Numbered from the stretch's first letter, positions 1 through 14,807 are shown. The stretch: DNA of 64,000 bases from Climacium dendroides (GCA_950106755.1 OX467089.1:23479345-23543344), one strand, 5' to 3'. Notes: generated from the sequence alone by a model not told the origin. Numbers and translations: made by a program.

Positions 1-3000
1 AACTTTATTAACACTAGCCAATATAGTTATGATCCTTGTCATCAATAAACACTTGCCTTCAACTCATTGGCTAGAGTTTCCTAAACCAATGACTATTTGC
101 TACAGCCTTTAGACCTCCTATGCTTTAAATTTTTATGTAAATTCAATATTGAACTTTTTAAATCCTTAACTTTGGTCTATTTTCAAAATCAATATTTACA
201 CTCATGATGTTTTAATGAATCAAAAGATAAATAGTAATTCGAATAGTAATGGTGTGTGCATTTAAAATGGTTAAGTATTCCAATCATAGTACATTAAAAC
301 AACACATTCAAAGTGGTAAAAGGCATCAAATTCATTGTATCAACAAATCCAAACTTAAAAAACAATGTCAAACAATCATCGCATTAAATTATATAAATCA
401 ATGAATTAAAAAGATATAAAGAAACTCCAACCAAAAAGCTATCATTTATTAGAATAATTGATAGACAATTTATCTTATATTATATATACATATTTTATTA
501 GGGCTTTGCTTCTCTTAGTGCTATCAATGAATGATCAATTGGAAAATTTGGAGTTTATGATGTTGAAACTTCAGAATTTTAATATCTTAAAATCTATGAT
601 CATATAAAATTATAAATTTGAATCTTGTAATTTGCTAATTGACAGTTTATAAATTTGTAACAATTATTAAGAATGTTGCTTATAATATTTATAAATTTTA
701 TTCTATCTCATTTTTTGTAAATTTGTAAATTTATGAATTTTTTGTCTTTTCATTTCTACAAAACTTAAGAGTATAAAAGATTATTTTTAGAAAGTTTTAA
801 TATTACAAAAGAATAGGATTTGACTTATTAATGGAACAAATTGCAAATAGTTATGACTTAATGCATCCACAATGAAGGGACAAAGCTCAAATAGCCTAAT
901 CCATTGTAAATGAAAGGACATGCAAAAGCGTCTTAGACTTTAAATGATTAGCTGGATTCTATATCAAAGCAATAGAGTCAAAATGCATCCTTGATATAAC
1001 TACATGGAAAACAAACTTGGAAGTCTAAATGAATAGTAGTAGATGAAATGACAAATAAAAATGGTGTCATAATATTGGTGGCTTCAAATGTAAGAACATC
1101 CTCAATGCACATGACATTTTGGTTTGATAAAAGTATTACTAAATGTTGGTTGGTTTATAATTAGAACTTAAGAGTACTATCATTGAAAGACCATCACAAA
1201 TCGCTTAAATTGACCACAAAAATATTCTAATATGGACTTTAGATAACTAAACTAAATTCTATTAAAAGTAAGCTCAAAGAAAAAAAATAAAGTAGGCATT
1301 GGTATATCGTACTTAAACAAGGAGAACCATCCAAATGGCATGGAAAAATTACCATGCCATTTGTGTGATTTAATGAGGCCTCTTACATTTTGACAAATGC
1401 ACTAAATCCTTTATTATAATATATTATTAATATATCATGTGTCATCGTAGTTAAAAAATATTTTAAAAATTGATATCAAATTTTTTGGGATATTATTGTC
1501 TTCTCCAAAATTGGTATGAAAAAAAGACAAATCTTTCTATGCTTAGTCATCTATTAAATCACATTTGCTAACTTTAATTAATTATTTGATAGAGAATTTT
1601 GACCTTGACCATTGAGTATATGGTATGCATATATATGATTTGTTGAAAAAGATGAGAGGTTGGAAATGATTTTCTAAATTTTCACTTTAGTCATTAAAAC
1701 TTTGAATGTCTTGTTTATGTAAATCCAATAATGACAATAATTAATTGAGAAATATCATATAGAAAAGAATATGCTAAACCTTAAAAATTATTATACATAT
1801 ATATTTGCAAGGTTATATATTAGACTTTTTGAATTCCTAAATATTATATTGAAAATACTCTTGATGGAAACACTCACTATTAAAATTTGGTACATTCTAA
1901 GGGCAACATTAATCATGATTTGACTTCTAACATAAAAGTTTAATAATTTATGAAGTTAAAATACAAAATTTATCCAAAAAAATTTCAAAATCATGTGGAC
2001 TTTTATTGTAAGATATTGAAACAAATATGTAAATTTAAACTAAATCTAAGATAAATAAGAGTTTTTCCTTTGCAATCTTCATTTTCTTCTCAATATTGAC
2101 AATTTGTGTACAATAACAAGTATATGACTAGAAATCAATTGCCAATTTTTTCCTTATATTGTATTTGATTTTTAGTGAGATATTTGATTACTTACAAGTA
2201 GAATTGTAGATGGAAATTCACAAAATATGAGATGAAATCAATATAATATGATTTATACTATTTCACTTTTGAAATAGTATGATTGGCATCCAAACTTCAT
2301 CATGCATCACCCCATTTTCATTCATTCAAAAGTGCCATTTTTTACATCCAGAGTTTAATGACATTTTCATGCACAATTGGTAATATTCATGTTTAGAATT
2401 GAATCAAATTAAGTGAATGATTCTATAATCAATATTCTATTTTGTAGATTCACCCTCGTGAGTAGATGTTCTTTAATATGAATAATTGACTTCTATGTGC
2501 AAGTATTGGATTACATTGAAAGACATCATATAGAACATGAGGAACACAAAAATAACTCTGGTTGTATAAATATTATTGTAGGCTAAAAGAACATTGTAAT
2601 GAGATTTGCCTTAGATTTTGTGTTAAGTTACACATTTTTTAGTTGAAGATCCTATTCCTAAAGTCTACATGACAATAAAAAAGAACTTCAAAGCTATGTA
2701 ACAATCATAATTAAATGATTGCTCTTTGTACTCTGAGCCATGTAGTGTGGGTTTCGGTAGAGATTAGAAATGGCTTGATTAATTACCATCTTTAATTTGG
2801 TTGCAATGCACACTCTTCAACTAAAGAACTCAAAACTTAAGCCAAATTATCCAAATAATTGACAGAGTTCCAACTAGTCATGAAATGATCCCTAATTGGT
2901 GATGGGATTGTATTTCTTCTCTTATAGATATCTAGAGCTACTTCTTTGAAGAACTCATCTTTTTTGCAAGACAAATCGTCATGACTCACCCCACAATGGC

Positions 3001-3414
3001 ATAAAATACATGGAAAGAAAGAAGATGCACATAGTGAAACTTTTCCTCATTAAATTTCTTTAGCTTTTCTTTCTTAAATTTTACTATGGGATTTTGAATA
3101 GACTACCTTGAAATCTCTATTCATACAAAAATGTTGGGGGAATGGCAAATTTTGTAGCATTGAGTGTAGCATCAAGTGCAACATCTTTTACAAGACATAT
3201 ATAGTTTAATTTGAACATTCTTTAGTTTATGCTAATTTTTTAAATATTCCACTAGAATATTTGTAATGATCTCTAGAATGATTTGTATTTTAAGACTCAA
3301 ATATTTGTTCATATAACATTATAGAATGCTCCATGTAGGATATGTTTTTTATACCATACTAGTGTCATTTTAGAAAAACAACAACTATAAAACAAGCTCC
3401 CTCTTAGCCACTAA
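1..3414. other. AT-rich non-coding DNA
   Basis: No open frame of useful length, no splice-bounded coding stretch and no RNA gene was recognised here. The composition is strongly AT-rich, with many poly-A and poly-T runs. I see no strong tandem or inverted repeat. This is probably old, decayed repeat DNA. Confidence 0.6.
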
Positions 3415-4410
3415 ATGTAAGGTTCTTTCTTACTTATATGATAATGCTACATGAAAAGTTTCAATTGATTTCTTAAAATAATTTCATTTTGAATATATTG
3501 GGTACTTCTTGAAATGTATTCAGAATACATTAGAGGACAAGCTCAAAGAAGATGCACAATGAAAGGCAATTTTGAAGATGCCTCAAAAAGAGTACATTGG
3601 TGATTTAGTGAATTGTTATATAATTATAAAGCAATTCACGACTTCAAGTAGTTTTTGTAATATTCTTTATTCTTTCAAAGCTACAATAATATAAATAAAC
3701 AAACCAAGTATGTTTGTTGACACTGAATTTAGATTATGTAAATGAGGATTCCTTTGAGATCTTTTTGTGAAGATGGTTTGATTTATTTGGATTTGTAAAA
3801 TGCAAGTTTAATACCTACTTCAAAAGATCATTATTTATACACTAAAAAATAATAAACTTGAACAATGTATGAGTATCAATACTTTAAAGTATTTGAATTA
3901 TGTCATTTGTAATCAAACCAATCATTGCATGATCTATATTATGGCCACTAAATGATAGATTTTCATGGTAACATTTGACTTTTGACTCATAAGAAGTTGA
4001 AAGACATCATCATCAGTTTAACACACAATGTGAAGAATAAGCTCAAATAGTCAAATTCTACTAGTTTCAAATATTTTTCAAATAATTATTGAATTGAATA
4101 ACATTATTTTCATTAATTAGGCTTTGTTGTTCATTGTCGCCAAAATGTTTATTATTTGACTAGTATTCCTTCTAATATATTGAATTGTTGTTATTTTATA
4201 TCTCTTTGTTCTTTTTTTTCATTATAAAAGTTATTGTATTCCTATCAATATTGAGATATCTCCTTGGTGTAAAATATAATGTTGAGACAAATACATTTTT
4301 TATTTAATGGAAGTTGTTTTTGTTTTAGGTACTAAACAAAAATTTACAATTGTCATTGATAAAGGCAATCACAATATCAATGAGATATCTAAAATTAGAG
4401 CCTCTGTGAG
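3415..4410 (+). repeat. Direct repeat, copy 1 of a ~1-kb duplicated segment
   Basis: This stretch matches 6,095-7,313 in the same orientation over almost its whole length. Shared landmarks include AAGAAGATGCACAA, ATTCCTATCAATATTG and CAAATACATTTTTTAT. The copies differ by many point changes, so the duplication is old. Copy 2 carries an extra element of about 230 bp that this copy lacks, so copy 1 shows the empty site. No conserved open frame is seen. It may be a fragment of a dispersed repeat family or a local duplication. Confidence 0.85.
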
Positions 4411-4417
4411 TTTTTCT

Positions 4418-4445
4418 CACTACAAAAAAATGACCACATATATGA
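4418..4445 (+). mobile_element. Possible left end of a CACTA-type element
   Basis: Homology between the two direct repeats stops where CACTACAAAAAAATGACC begins, a typical CACTA-type terminal repeat. Downstream to about 4,860 there are several AGTCATT motifs that could be subterminal repeats. I could not find a matching right end ending in TAGTG, so the element may be truncated or the match accidental. Confidence 0.35.
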
Positions 4446-6094
4446 TTCCAAATTAGGACTTCATAGTAGTCATTCTGAACACATTTGCCTGCAAAATAAT
4501 GTAAGATCCTTGAAATCATTGTAGACTAGTTGTTTATAATGATAATAATTTTTATCATCACCAACAATGAAGGGCCGTGGATGTATATGTAGGTGATTGA
4601 CTATTTTGTTTAAGTGATACACAAAGTTTGAGTTAAGAAAATGGCTCTTCAACTACCATGTGAAAAGTGTTGGTCATTTGTGTTGACATAGACATCTACG
4701 TGGCTAGTAATTTGGAAGTCATTCTAAAGTTATGATAGATTAATGTCATATCTAATGAAGATGGCTATGTTGAAAGTCATTATATAGTCATTTAGAACTT
4801 GCAATGGAATCTTTGCACTATTTAGATGGACTAACATGTGGCAACTCATTTTGTAGTCATTCTAAATTAACATGAATTGAAGGATTAGGTTACCAAAAGA
4901 CTAAGTACAGTATAGAAATAGCTCAAAATATGTTTGAAATGTATAACATAATATTTAAAAAGGTTGCAATTAGGAATGTTTGACAATTATATTTGAGCAA
5001 TTTGTCTACCATATTTGACTTTCATCTAACTTTTTAGGGGGCGGACAAAATATATATGTGTGCCTCACTAGAAGATATTTTATGGCATCCAAGGAATGAT
5101 ACCCTTATAATAGAATTATTCAAAAATATTCTAGAATATTTTAATAATATATTCATGCATGATATTGTAGATCTTATATTTCTTCTAAAAATATAAGTTT
5201 TTAGGTCTAAGGATTTAAATGCACTATATAGGTTAAACAAACTTAATTTTCTATTTTTTTCTTGATGCCTCTTCCTTCCAATCTAAATATCTAACTTACT
5301 AAGAGATTAGATGTCTTAGGTCTAAGAGAGCATTCAATAAGTCTAACTTGTCACAAACTAATCTCACTCAATGAAATGGCAAATGATGTTCAAATAATCA
5401 AAGAAGTGCAAACAAACACTTTGTCTTCAAATATAGATGTCAATGAAAATGAAGAATTACTAAAAGAAAACAATAAGAAAAATTCACTTCAACAACAACA
5501 AAGTTTATTACAAAAATTATTAAAAAATCAATTAAAAATTTAAAAAAATTATTGTATTTAAATGCCAACCATATTTTGTACAACCATTAATAAGAAAAGA
5601 TCATTTAAACCTTAAACTAACTTATAACATGCATTGCAAAATCTTCCAATGAAAATTTAAATGCAGACATTTTTCGAAGTCTTCAAATTGGACTTCATTA
5701 TAATGACCTCAACCAATAATAGTGGTGAGCTATAAGGACAAAATCAAAGATGAATATGAAAGACTACAAACATCAAATCAAGGGTTCATCTTTAGAAAAC
5801 ACTAACAAACACCTACATTACTAATAAGAGGCTTTGTTCCTAACTCCTAATGACATTTTGAGTAAAATATATAGATTTTCAAACTTCTTCAAGGTATTTT
5901 GTGCCAATGGAAAGACTACTTTAGTCCTCCTGGCTTTTGTCTAGAAGCCAATAAAGGGAGAGATATTGTTCAATTCTCCTTTTCCACTAATCCTTTGGTT
6001 ACAAAGAGATGATCACAACTAGAGAAGACCAAATCTATGCATCTGCAATATAATCATTTTATCAAATTAAATGTGAAAATTTAAAAGCCTATTT

Positions 6095-7313
6095 ATTCTA
6101 AGTCCTATTCATATTTATATGATAATGCTATGTGAAAAAGTTCCAATTGACTTCAATTGTTTCATTTTTAACAAATTCGGTACTTTTTGTAATGTATCTA
6201 AAAAACATTAGAGGAGAAGCTTAAAGAAGATGCACAAGGAAATGCCATTTTGAAGATGCCTCAAGAAGAGTATGTTGGTGATTTAGTGAAGTCAGCTATT
6301 ATATAATTATTGAGTAGTTCATGTAATTTTTGTAATATATTTTATTCTTTCAAAGTTGTAGTAATATAAATAAACAAACCAAGTATGTTTGTTGACACTA
6401 AATTTAGGTTGTATAGATCAGGATTCCTTTGAGATCTTTTTATAAAGGTGATTTGATTTGAATTTTCAAATAAAAAACAAGGGTATAAATGACTTGTTTA
6501 CAATGACTTCAAGCACAACAATGACTACAAAATGATTGTTTTGTAGTCATTGTCAACAAGAAATGACTATTATAGTCATTGTGGAAAAGAAATGATTATT
6601 ATAGTCATTGTCAATAAGAAATGACTACTATAGTCATTGTAAGCAAGAAATGAATACTACAGTCATTGTGAACAAGTCATTTATACCTTTTTTCTGTAAT
6701 AAAAATGCATGTTTAATACCTATTTCAAAAGATCATTATTTATACACTAAAAAATAATAAACTCGAACAATGTATGAATGCCATACTTTAAAGTATTTGG
6801 ATTATATCATTTGTAATCAAACCAATCATTGCGTGATCTATATTACAACAACTACATGATAGATTTCCATGGTGACACTTGGTTTGTGGGTCACAAGAGG
6901 TTGGAAGACATCATCATCAGTCTAACACACAATATAAAGGATAAGCTCAAATAGTCAAATTCTACTAGTTTCAAATATTTTTCAAATAATTATTTGGATT
7001 GAGTAATATTATTTTCATTAATTGAGCTTTGTTGTTCATTGTTGCCAAAATGTTTATTATTTGACTAGTATTCCTTCTAATATATAGAATTGTTCTTTTA
7101 TATCTCTTTTGTTCTTTTTTTTCATTATAGAAGTTTTTGTATTCCTATCAATATTGTGATATCTCCTTGGTATAAAATATAATGCTGAGACAAATACATT
7201 TTTTATCTAATGGAAGTCTTTTTTGTTTCAAGTACTAAACAAAAATTTACTATTGTCACTCATAAAGGCAAACACAATATCAATGGGATATCTAAAATCA
7301 TAGCCTTTGTAAG
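6095..7313 (+). repeat. Direct repeat, copy 2, with an inserted MITE
   Basis: This is the second copy of the segment at 3,415-4,410. Flanks either side of 6,467-6,700 align with contiguous sequence in copy 1 near 3,790-3,800, so the middle part is a later insertion. No conserved protein-coding frame is seen in either copy. Confidence 0.85.
6467..6700. mobile_element. MITE with internal ~30-bp tandem repeats
   Basis: The ends are inverted copies: GGTATAAATGACTTGTT on the left and AACAAGTCATTTATACC on the right. The interior is built of about five units of roughly 30 bp, each pairing AATGACTA with TAGTCATT. The outer rim (TTACAGAAAAAAGG on the reversed right end) resembles a worn CACTA terminus. 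It is absent from the paralogous segment at 3,415-4,410. The exact target duplication could not be fixed. Confidence 0.75.
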
Positions 7314-9048
7314 TTCTACCAAACCTTTTGTGAGTTTATTTTTATTTCCATTTACAATGTATTAGGTGGCAATGAATCCATAAACTTTTAGAGTAGAGAC
7401 TAGGGAGGCTCAAGATTGTTATTAGATGTATTTAAATGCTACTTTTGAAGATTTCAAGAACATTTAGGCTTTACATCCATTTTGAATGAACATTATGGAT
7501 CTAAAAACTTCAATCTTTGTTTCAATTATCAACCAAACAAATTTTCAACATGCTTAATTGTATACTTTTGTTAGTTGGTCACTTAATTTGGAAAAGGCAT
7601 AGCCAACATAATACAATCATAATCTCAATGGTGCCTAAATTTATTGAATTGACAATCATGTAGTAGATTAAAAACATGGATATATTCTTTAACTTCATTT
7701 TCCTCTAGCATTGTGATTTTTTTTTATGAATATCTAATCAACAAGATCAACCATTGAAATTATGTCATTGATGTTAAATAAGCTAATAATCTCATTGTAA
7801 ACCTCATATATTTCACTAATGATATCCTCATTTAGAATTGAATCAAACAAAATGAATGATTCTATAAATTTTATTTTGTTTTGTAGATTGACACTTATGA
7901 TTAAATGCTTTTTAATTTGATTGATTGACTTCTATGTGCAGGTTTTGGATTACCTTAAAGGAACTAGTATAGATCACAAGCAACAAGAAAAGAACTATGG
8001 CTATATAGATATTATTGTATACAAAAAGTAGAACATTGTAATGTAATTTACCTTAGATTTTGTCTGAGCCATTAAGCTTTTAAAGTGTTTTTATTTGAAA
8101 AAAAAACTTCTTTGATCTTTGGTCACATTATCCTTAGTTTGTATTGCTTCATATTGAATTTGCAAGACTACTTTTAAATTCTTATTTTTCTCTCAGATCC
8201 ACTATTAATTTTGATTTTCTCTATCCCAGGTGTTTTTAAACCTAGAAAAGAATTTATACATATGAAATACCAATTTCTATTTTAGTTAGACTTTGACATG
8301 TGTGGTGTAGGTTTGGAGTTTGGTTGTGGTTTGGGAATGGTACTTTTGCAATTGATCTTGCCACCTAGACCTAAGTTGTCTTTAGATTGCCTACTTTATT
8401 TAAAAGCAAGAAATTAGAGCGTTTTAGACACTCCAGGCTTTCAAAGGTAACAAACTATGTTAGTAAGTACTTTATCAATTACAATATAAAAATTTTCTTA
8501 GGGATTTTGTGTATAAAACCTAATAATGAATTAATGAGATGCAAAAATAAAAATAAATAAAAATAAAAATTCTAAGTCGAAAGTACCAACTTAGGGGCTC
8601 ACATGCCTCTAATTAGTTATACTTTAATTTAAATAATCATCTTCTCCCTATAGGTTATCAAGTATTTTATTAGAAACTATATATGGCTTAAAAACAAAGT
8701 AACAATGTTAATAATATAGATAGTCAATTTGGACATAGACTAAAATTTTATCAAGAGATTATAGTTCAAGTTATAGTTAGACCAATGAGATTGTTGTCAC
8801 CTAAAGGAAGAAGTGGAGTGGAGAGCATCAAAGAAATTCAAAGAAACGACAAATGTGCTCACCTTGTAATTTTATCAAGCATTGCTCTTATTTTCTTGAT
8901 CATTGTAGATTATGAGTTGTAACAAATCTTTAAAATGATCTTCAATATTTTAAAATTATAGGAAATCATGTTCAACCCTTTTATTAATTACAATTTTGAA
9001 ATACTTTTATAAAAAAAACTTTTCAAAGATGGCAAAAAAGTATTTGTC
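7314..9048. other. AT-rich non-coding DNA
   Basis: No gene, RNA gene or clear repeat was recognised. Short frames are below what AT-rich random sequence would give. Confidence 0.55.
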
Positions 9049-9087
9049 GGCATCATGTCATAAAAGGTAATTTTATGACATGATGCC
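9049..9087. repeat. Perfect 17-bp hairpin
   Basis: GGCATCATGTCATAAAA at 9,049-9,065 is followed, after the 5-base loop GGTAA, by its exact reverse complement at 9,071-9,087. A perfect 17-bp stem is unusual in this decayed region, so it may be young or the core of a small foldback element. No terminator context or coding neighbour is present. Confidence 0.8.
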
Positions 9088-9892
9088 AATTTATTCTTTG
9101 AATGCTCTTTGTGAAGTGGATGTAATGTAGACATATTATAAATTGTTTGTACAAAAATAATTTTGTTATCTTAAAAATAGCTCTATGTATTTCATCATTA
9201 ATAATTATATGAATGTATTACTTTTTAGTTGTTTAGATAATTAGTTGTATATTATTTATAATTTCCAATATATTTTGATTTTATCAACCAATCATATAAA
9301 AAAAATTATAAAGGACTTAATGAACTTATTGCATATAATGCTTAAACAATATTTGTGAGCTTGAAAATTTGAAATTTGAATTTTCATTTACTTCAAGTTA
9401 AAGCTATGCAACAATCATGCCAAATGAACAAAGACCTATAGATGAAATCTACTTTTAACAAGTGCATTAGATTTCAACGATTGCCACAAATTAAAATAAT
9501 TAGTCTTTGTAGTCTTTGAAGAGAGTGATACAAGTGAACTTCAATGACACAAAATTTATAAGTTGGGTACCTACGTAGTAAATCTAATCTAATAGAACTT
9601 GATCTAATAAGTCATATTTTATTTTGACACCTTCATATATAGAACTAGAACAAAGCCTATTGCAACATAACACCATCATCCAATAAGCATTCATTATGTT
9701 ACAAGAGTTCTTTGAGAAGTTTGAATTTCTTCATGTCATTAGGGTTTAGCATGAATGGATGGATGAAAAAACTATAGATGAAAACTTGATGGATGAAATC
9801 ATGACATGTTTGCATTTAATATGATATGTATATATACTTTTTTACTTTAAAATTTAATTCCAATAATAAATTCATTTTAGAACTAGTTGTTT

Positions 9893-10064
9893 GAACCTTT
9901 AGGAGCTAATTCATATTCAATTTATTTCAAAGATTTATTTTGTAAATCATATGAATTAGCTCCTAAAGGTTTATATGAATTAGCTCCTAAAGGTTCATAT
10001 TTATGAATTCATATGAATTTACATTTTATTTATGAATACAATTTATTTCAAAGATTTATTTTGT
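9893..10064. repeat. Mixed inverted and direct repeats
   Basis: A motif containing TTTAGGAGCTAATTCATA occurs at about 9,896 and twice more in inverted orientation near 9,950 and 9,974. ATTTATTTCAAAGATTTATT occurs directly at about 9,920 and 10,041. The pattern suggests a small rearranged foldback insertion. No gene is present. Confidence 0.75.
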
Positions 10065-13000
10065 CACATGTTTTTTTGTTATAAAAAATGAACTTGATAA
10101 ATGTTAAATATTAAAGTGAATACTATTAAACATAAATGTTATTTTAAATACATTATAAAGTTTGCTTTATCAATACATTACAAAGTAGAGATTCCAAAAG
10201 ACATGTTGTGATTTGAAACTAAAAAATTAATTAGATAAGATTACATCTTGGATAACAAGCTATATATACAAAAAATGTCTAATACTACTTTGATGAAATC
10301 AAATATCTTAAGTTAATTTTTTAAAAATGCATTAGATTTGGATTAAAGGTATTTTCAAATTTTACATCATTCCACAAGAATTTTTTTCTTAATGGTTATA
10401 CATGAAGGATGATGTTCTTTTTTATTTTATTTTGTTTTATTTATTGATAGTTGTAGTTGAAAAAGCAATAGGAATATTTTTGATACCATTCAAAATCACT
10501 TTGTAAGGGGTTTGTGCACATATAGTGATTTAAATAGATAGTTCCAATTTATGAAATAAAAATCATTGAATCTCAAAGAATTTTTATTATTATAAATTTA
10601 AAACTTAAAATGTGGGATTTAAACTTCATAAACCTTGTATAACAACTTCATAAATCTTGTGTAACAACTCCATAAATCATTCAAACTTCATAAATCTTGT
10701 ATAACAACTCCAATAGTTTGATTTGATGGAAGATTCGAGTTTCTCAAATCTTAAATATGTGGTAGGAATCACTTTATTGAAATATCAATAGTATTTATTT
10801 ACAAAAGTGAAAGAAAACTTTTAAGGGGCAATAAACATACAAGTTGATTTTTGGTCTTTTACATTCTATATTTCTTGTTTTGTAATTCCACTATTTGATT
10901 TGATTGCAATTTTGAGTTACAAATGTGTTGTTATTTTTAAAAGTTATATATATATATTACTTTTTATTTTTGAATCTTTATCACTGTAGTTTAAGATACA
11001 TATTTGTTTTGAATGCAAAAGAAAATACCGAAATTGTAGAAAAATAGATAGAGATTACAATTTCAAATTCTTCTATTGAATTTCAAGCATTCTTGTAATG
11101 AGCAATCATAGTTTTAATTTGAAAAATGATAATCACCTATAATTGAATTTTGAATTGATTGCACAGTACAATTGATGGATTAGTTTGAAAATTACTTTGA
11201 AAGAGGAAGTATACGTTTATGTGTATTTATGATGTCTTATACTTTTAAATGAAAAATGTTGAAGATAAAAGTAATTATACTAATTAAATGAGGCTAGATA
11301 ATGTCTATGAATATGAAAATATTCAATTATTTTATAGAAAAATATCAAATTTAGAAGTTTCATAGCAAAATATGAAACCAAATTGATAAATATAACACAA
11401 AAATCTAATTAATTTGAATTGTCTTCTTGAGAAAAAAAATAGTAATGAAAAATATTATTGAAGAATACTAATTTATTTTTTATATTTTTACATATTAAAC
11501 ACTATTAATAATTACTTTATATTTAGCTCATTTCTATAAGGATGCTCAATGTAAACTTTGTAATGATTGACTAATAAACATTTGGTATTAACCCCTAAAA
11601 GACTAGCCTTGTATTTTGGGCAAGTACATATGAGCATAGATTTGTTATTTAGCTTGAATTGTCTTTACAAGGTGTGGATGAGGAATATCTTTTATAAGTG
11701 CTAAATTTTATTTCATTTGAGTATACAAGTGAAAAGTTATGATGTAAAATGTTGTTTGTTTTTCAACTCGAGCAAGCCTGAGTAAATAAAAAAATCACCT
11801 TTTTCATAAATACGAATTTGAAATTGCTTTTCTAGATTTATATATACGTAGAAAACTTTGAATCATTCCATTTTGATCAATGAGATGATAGTTATGAAGA
11901 GTTTTAGTTTGTAGGCAATTATGGAATCTATAATCTAAAATAAACTTTGAAGTCCTTTAATTAACTCAATTTTAAGTACTTTTTGGAAAAAAAAAAAATC
12001 ATATGATGTAAATTGTTTATTACAACATTACAACCATTAGGATTGGCATTTTTCAATTCCAATTCACGACAAAATTCTTAACAATTTAGTATTTGAATCA
12101 TTCTCTATTTTCTTCTACTTACTATTTTTTTCCTACTTGTTGTAAAATTCTGAATGAATTGAAAATTTTCAAGCATGTAGCCAACTTGCCTTGAAGAATG
12201 AATTCAAAGAAGTACCACAATTTTAAACATTTTGAGTTGTGCAGTTGTTTGTTTTTTCGTAGGGCCCCAAAAAAGATTTTTGTCACTTCAAATGCTAATA
12301 TCTTGCAATCCACATGATGGAAAATTCTGAAATCTTTTCCACATCTTCTCAAACTAGTGTTCTACAAGATCCTAAGGTTTCATGTGTCCAAAAATATTTT
12401 TTTCCTAAATTTTTTACCTGCACTAGAAATGGTAGTTTTCAAGCATTTTTGATGAAAAAATAGTTAAAGAACTTTAGGGGGTAAAATCATAGCTAATCAA
12501 AGCCACAAGTGATTTGGATCCATTTTGTCTTAGCTAGCTCTCATCAATCTTTTGGCCTTAATACTATAGTAACCATTACTTCTACTATTGACTACTACAA
12601 TTTTTAAGACCATCCAATATAATAAGAGTTGAAAAGCATTTCAAAGAACAAATTTATTCATGTACTTATTGAAAATTATAAAAAAAAAAATTATAAAATT
12701 TAAAATATTAAAATGAATTAAAATTTAGGATTAAAAAATTTGTTAATAGTTTAAAGCAAAAACCTTGAGCTTGTTATTATAAGTAGTACAAAGAATACCA
12801 AATTCCTACTTTAGATTATTAAAAGACATATACAACACATTAGCAAATCATAAGCTTCAAAATCCACAATTCATTGATTGCACGGAACACTTCTCCTATT
12901 TTATATCACACTTTGCATGCTAATTTGTTTTTTGGCTCTAACTTTTGCGTTACAACTCCAAAAGACTCAAGTTACATAGGTTCATAGGTAAGGTATTCAT

Positions 13001-13398
13001 GATTAGACACATATTAAAAATATCTCAAAAATACATTACTATCCAAAAATTTGAGGTTTTAATACTATTTTTAGACCAAAAAAAATTGGGAGCTGGAATT
13101 AATTGGAGGGAATGGTAGTCAAGTAGAATAGTAACTAGGATTCAATGGAATTCTCAAATTGCTAAATGTATGTTGTATGAATGTTCGCAAAGTAAATTTT
13201 TTTGTGCAAGCTTGTACTTTGAAATATGTAGTATTTTAAATATTTGGTGGTTCTTTTGGTGAATGACCATCATTCTCTATGGAATTGTTACAAATGAACA
13301 ATTTAAAGCTCAAATACTAAAACAAAATTATACTTTTTACAAATCATACTACTAAAATCATAAGTCCCTCTGTAATATCACAAATGCTACCATTAATA
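10065..13398. other. AT-rich non-coding DNA
   Basis: Nothing codable was recognised. A 76-residue minus-strand frame at 12,122-12,352 has no family features and is treated as chance. Confidence 0.55.
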
Positions 13399-14198
13399 CT
13401 AGGGGCTCGTGCTTGCCATGCTACGCATTCGTTGTATCACATGTTAGTAAAAATTTAATATATTTGAATAGAATGCATGATAATGATTTTGATAAATCTT
13501 TAAAATAATTATTTTAATTATTTTATAAAAATATTTCCAATCATGCATACATGGAAATCATATTTTCACACAATGTAATATTATTGAAATAGAGTAGCAA
13601 TTTGCAATTAGTTCTGTAATATCACTTTTTACAAAGGGTGATATTATAGAAATAATATAGTCGTTGCAATTGAGGTGATATTAAAGAGGATCGATATGGT
13701 GATATTATAAAGGTAGCAATTCCATTGCTTTTCTTGGCTTTATACTTCTTTTGCATTTTTATGATTTTGTGCTTTGAGCTTTTGATTTCAATTTTCTATT
13801 GTTACTAGCAAATGATTTGAGAAATTTATTAGATTGAACCGATTTTGGATTTCACAACAATTAAATTGTTGACAAAGCTTTTGAGGTTTACAAGTTTTTC
13901 CTTTAATTTCTTCTATTTGGGTTGCTATGGTTTGTAACAATTGAGTCAAATTTCTAATGCATTCTAATGTATGTGTATCTTTTACCGTATTCATCATTGC
14001 ATATATATCATTCATCATTCATTAAATTTCTATTGTTTATATCAATATATGCTTATTTATAAAAAAAATTATATGAAAATTTTAGTAATTTTTATCTGAA
14101 GATTTTTTGAAATTCTTGCTCTTCATTCTATCTAATATATAAAAATTCTAATGAAATTCTAATAGTGAATGCGTAGCATAGCAAGCGCCAACTGCTAG
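13399..14198. mobile_element. ~800-bp terminal-inverted-repeat element
   Basis: The left end reads CTAGGGGCTCGTGCTTGCC followed by ATGCTACGCATTC. The right end reads GAATGCGTAGCATAGCAAGC followed by GCCAACTGCTAG. These are imperfect inverted copies over about 32 bases. The interior is AT-rich and holds one minus-strand frame (13,788-14,018, 76 residues) with no recognised domain. Flanks are TA-rich and a target duplication cannot be assigned. It is probably a non-autonomous DNA transposon of unknown superfamily. Confidence 0.6.
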
Positions 14199-14807
14199 TT
14201 AACTCCTAAAATATGAAGGCCTCTTTTCCACCCAAAAACATTCAAAACTTCCATTTCTATAGCAAAGAGCAAAAAAAAATTTTAAATGTTTTTTTGCATA
14301 TCTAACTTTAGGATCTTGTACTAGACTGGTGTAAGAATGTATGGAAGAAATTCTACAAACCTTGATAGTGTAGATTGCAAGTTATTTGCATTTAAAGTGA
14401 TGGAAGCAAGTTATTTTGCACATTTTGCAACTACATTTTTGACTTTGAACCTTCATAACTTATAATTTTTGTTGTATTGAATTTGAATTTCTAATGTTTT
14501 ACATTAAATAATTGAGTTGAGAGTCTAGGAAAACAAATTTAAAAAAGAACCCACTTAATTTTCACTCATTAAAAAATTGTTAAATAGAAGTAGGTTCAAG
14601 ATTGAAGAAAAATCTAAAATTTTAATAGCTCTACAATGGAATTGAAATACACTAATTTCAATAGTGAGATTATTATAGCAAGAGATCTTAATATCCTTGT
14701 GATTTAAAAAAAAAAATTAAAATTAAGGTTAGAAATGAATTCTACAATGTAATTAGGCCTTTTGGCCTTAATTTGTTCAAGTTTGTTCAAGTTTATTATT
14801 TTTGATG

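Noticed and set aside
13788..14018. 76-codon minus frame with a leucine-rich middle
   Set aside because: Looks mildly protein-like, but there is no family match, it is too short, and it lies inside a non-autonomous inverted-repeat element.
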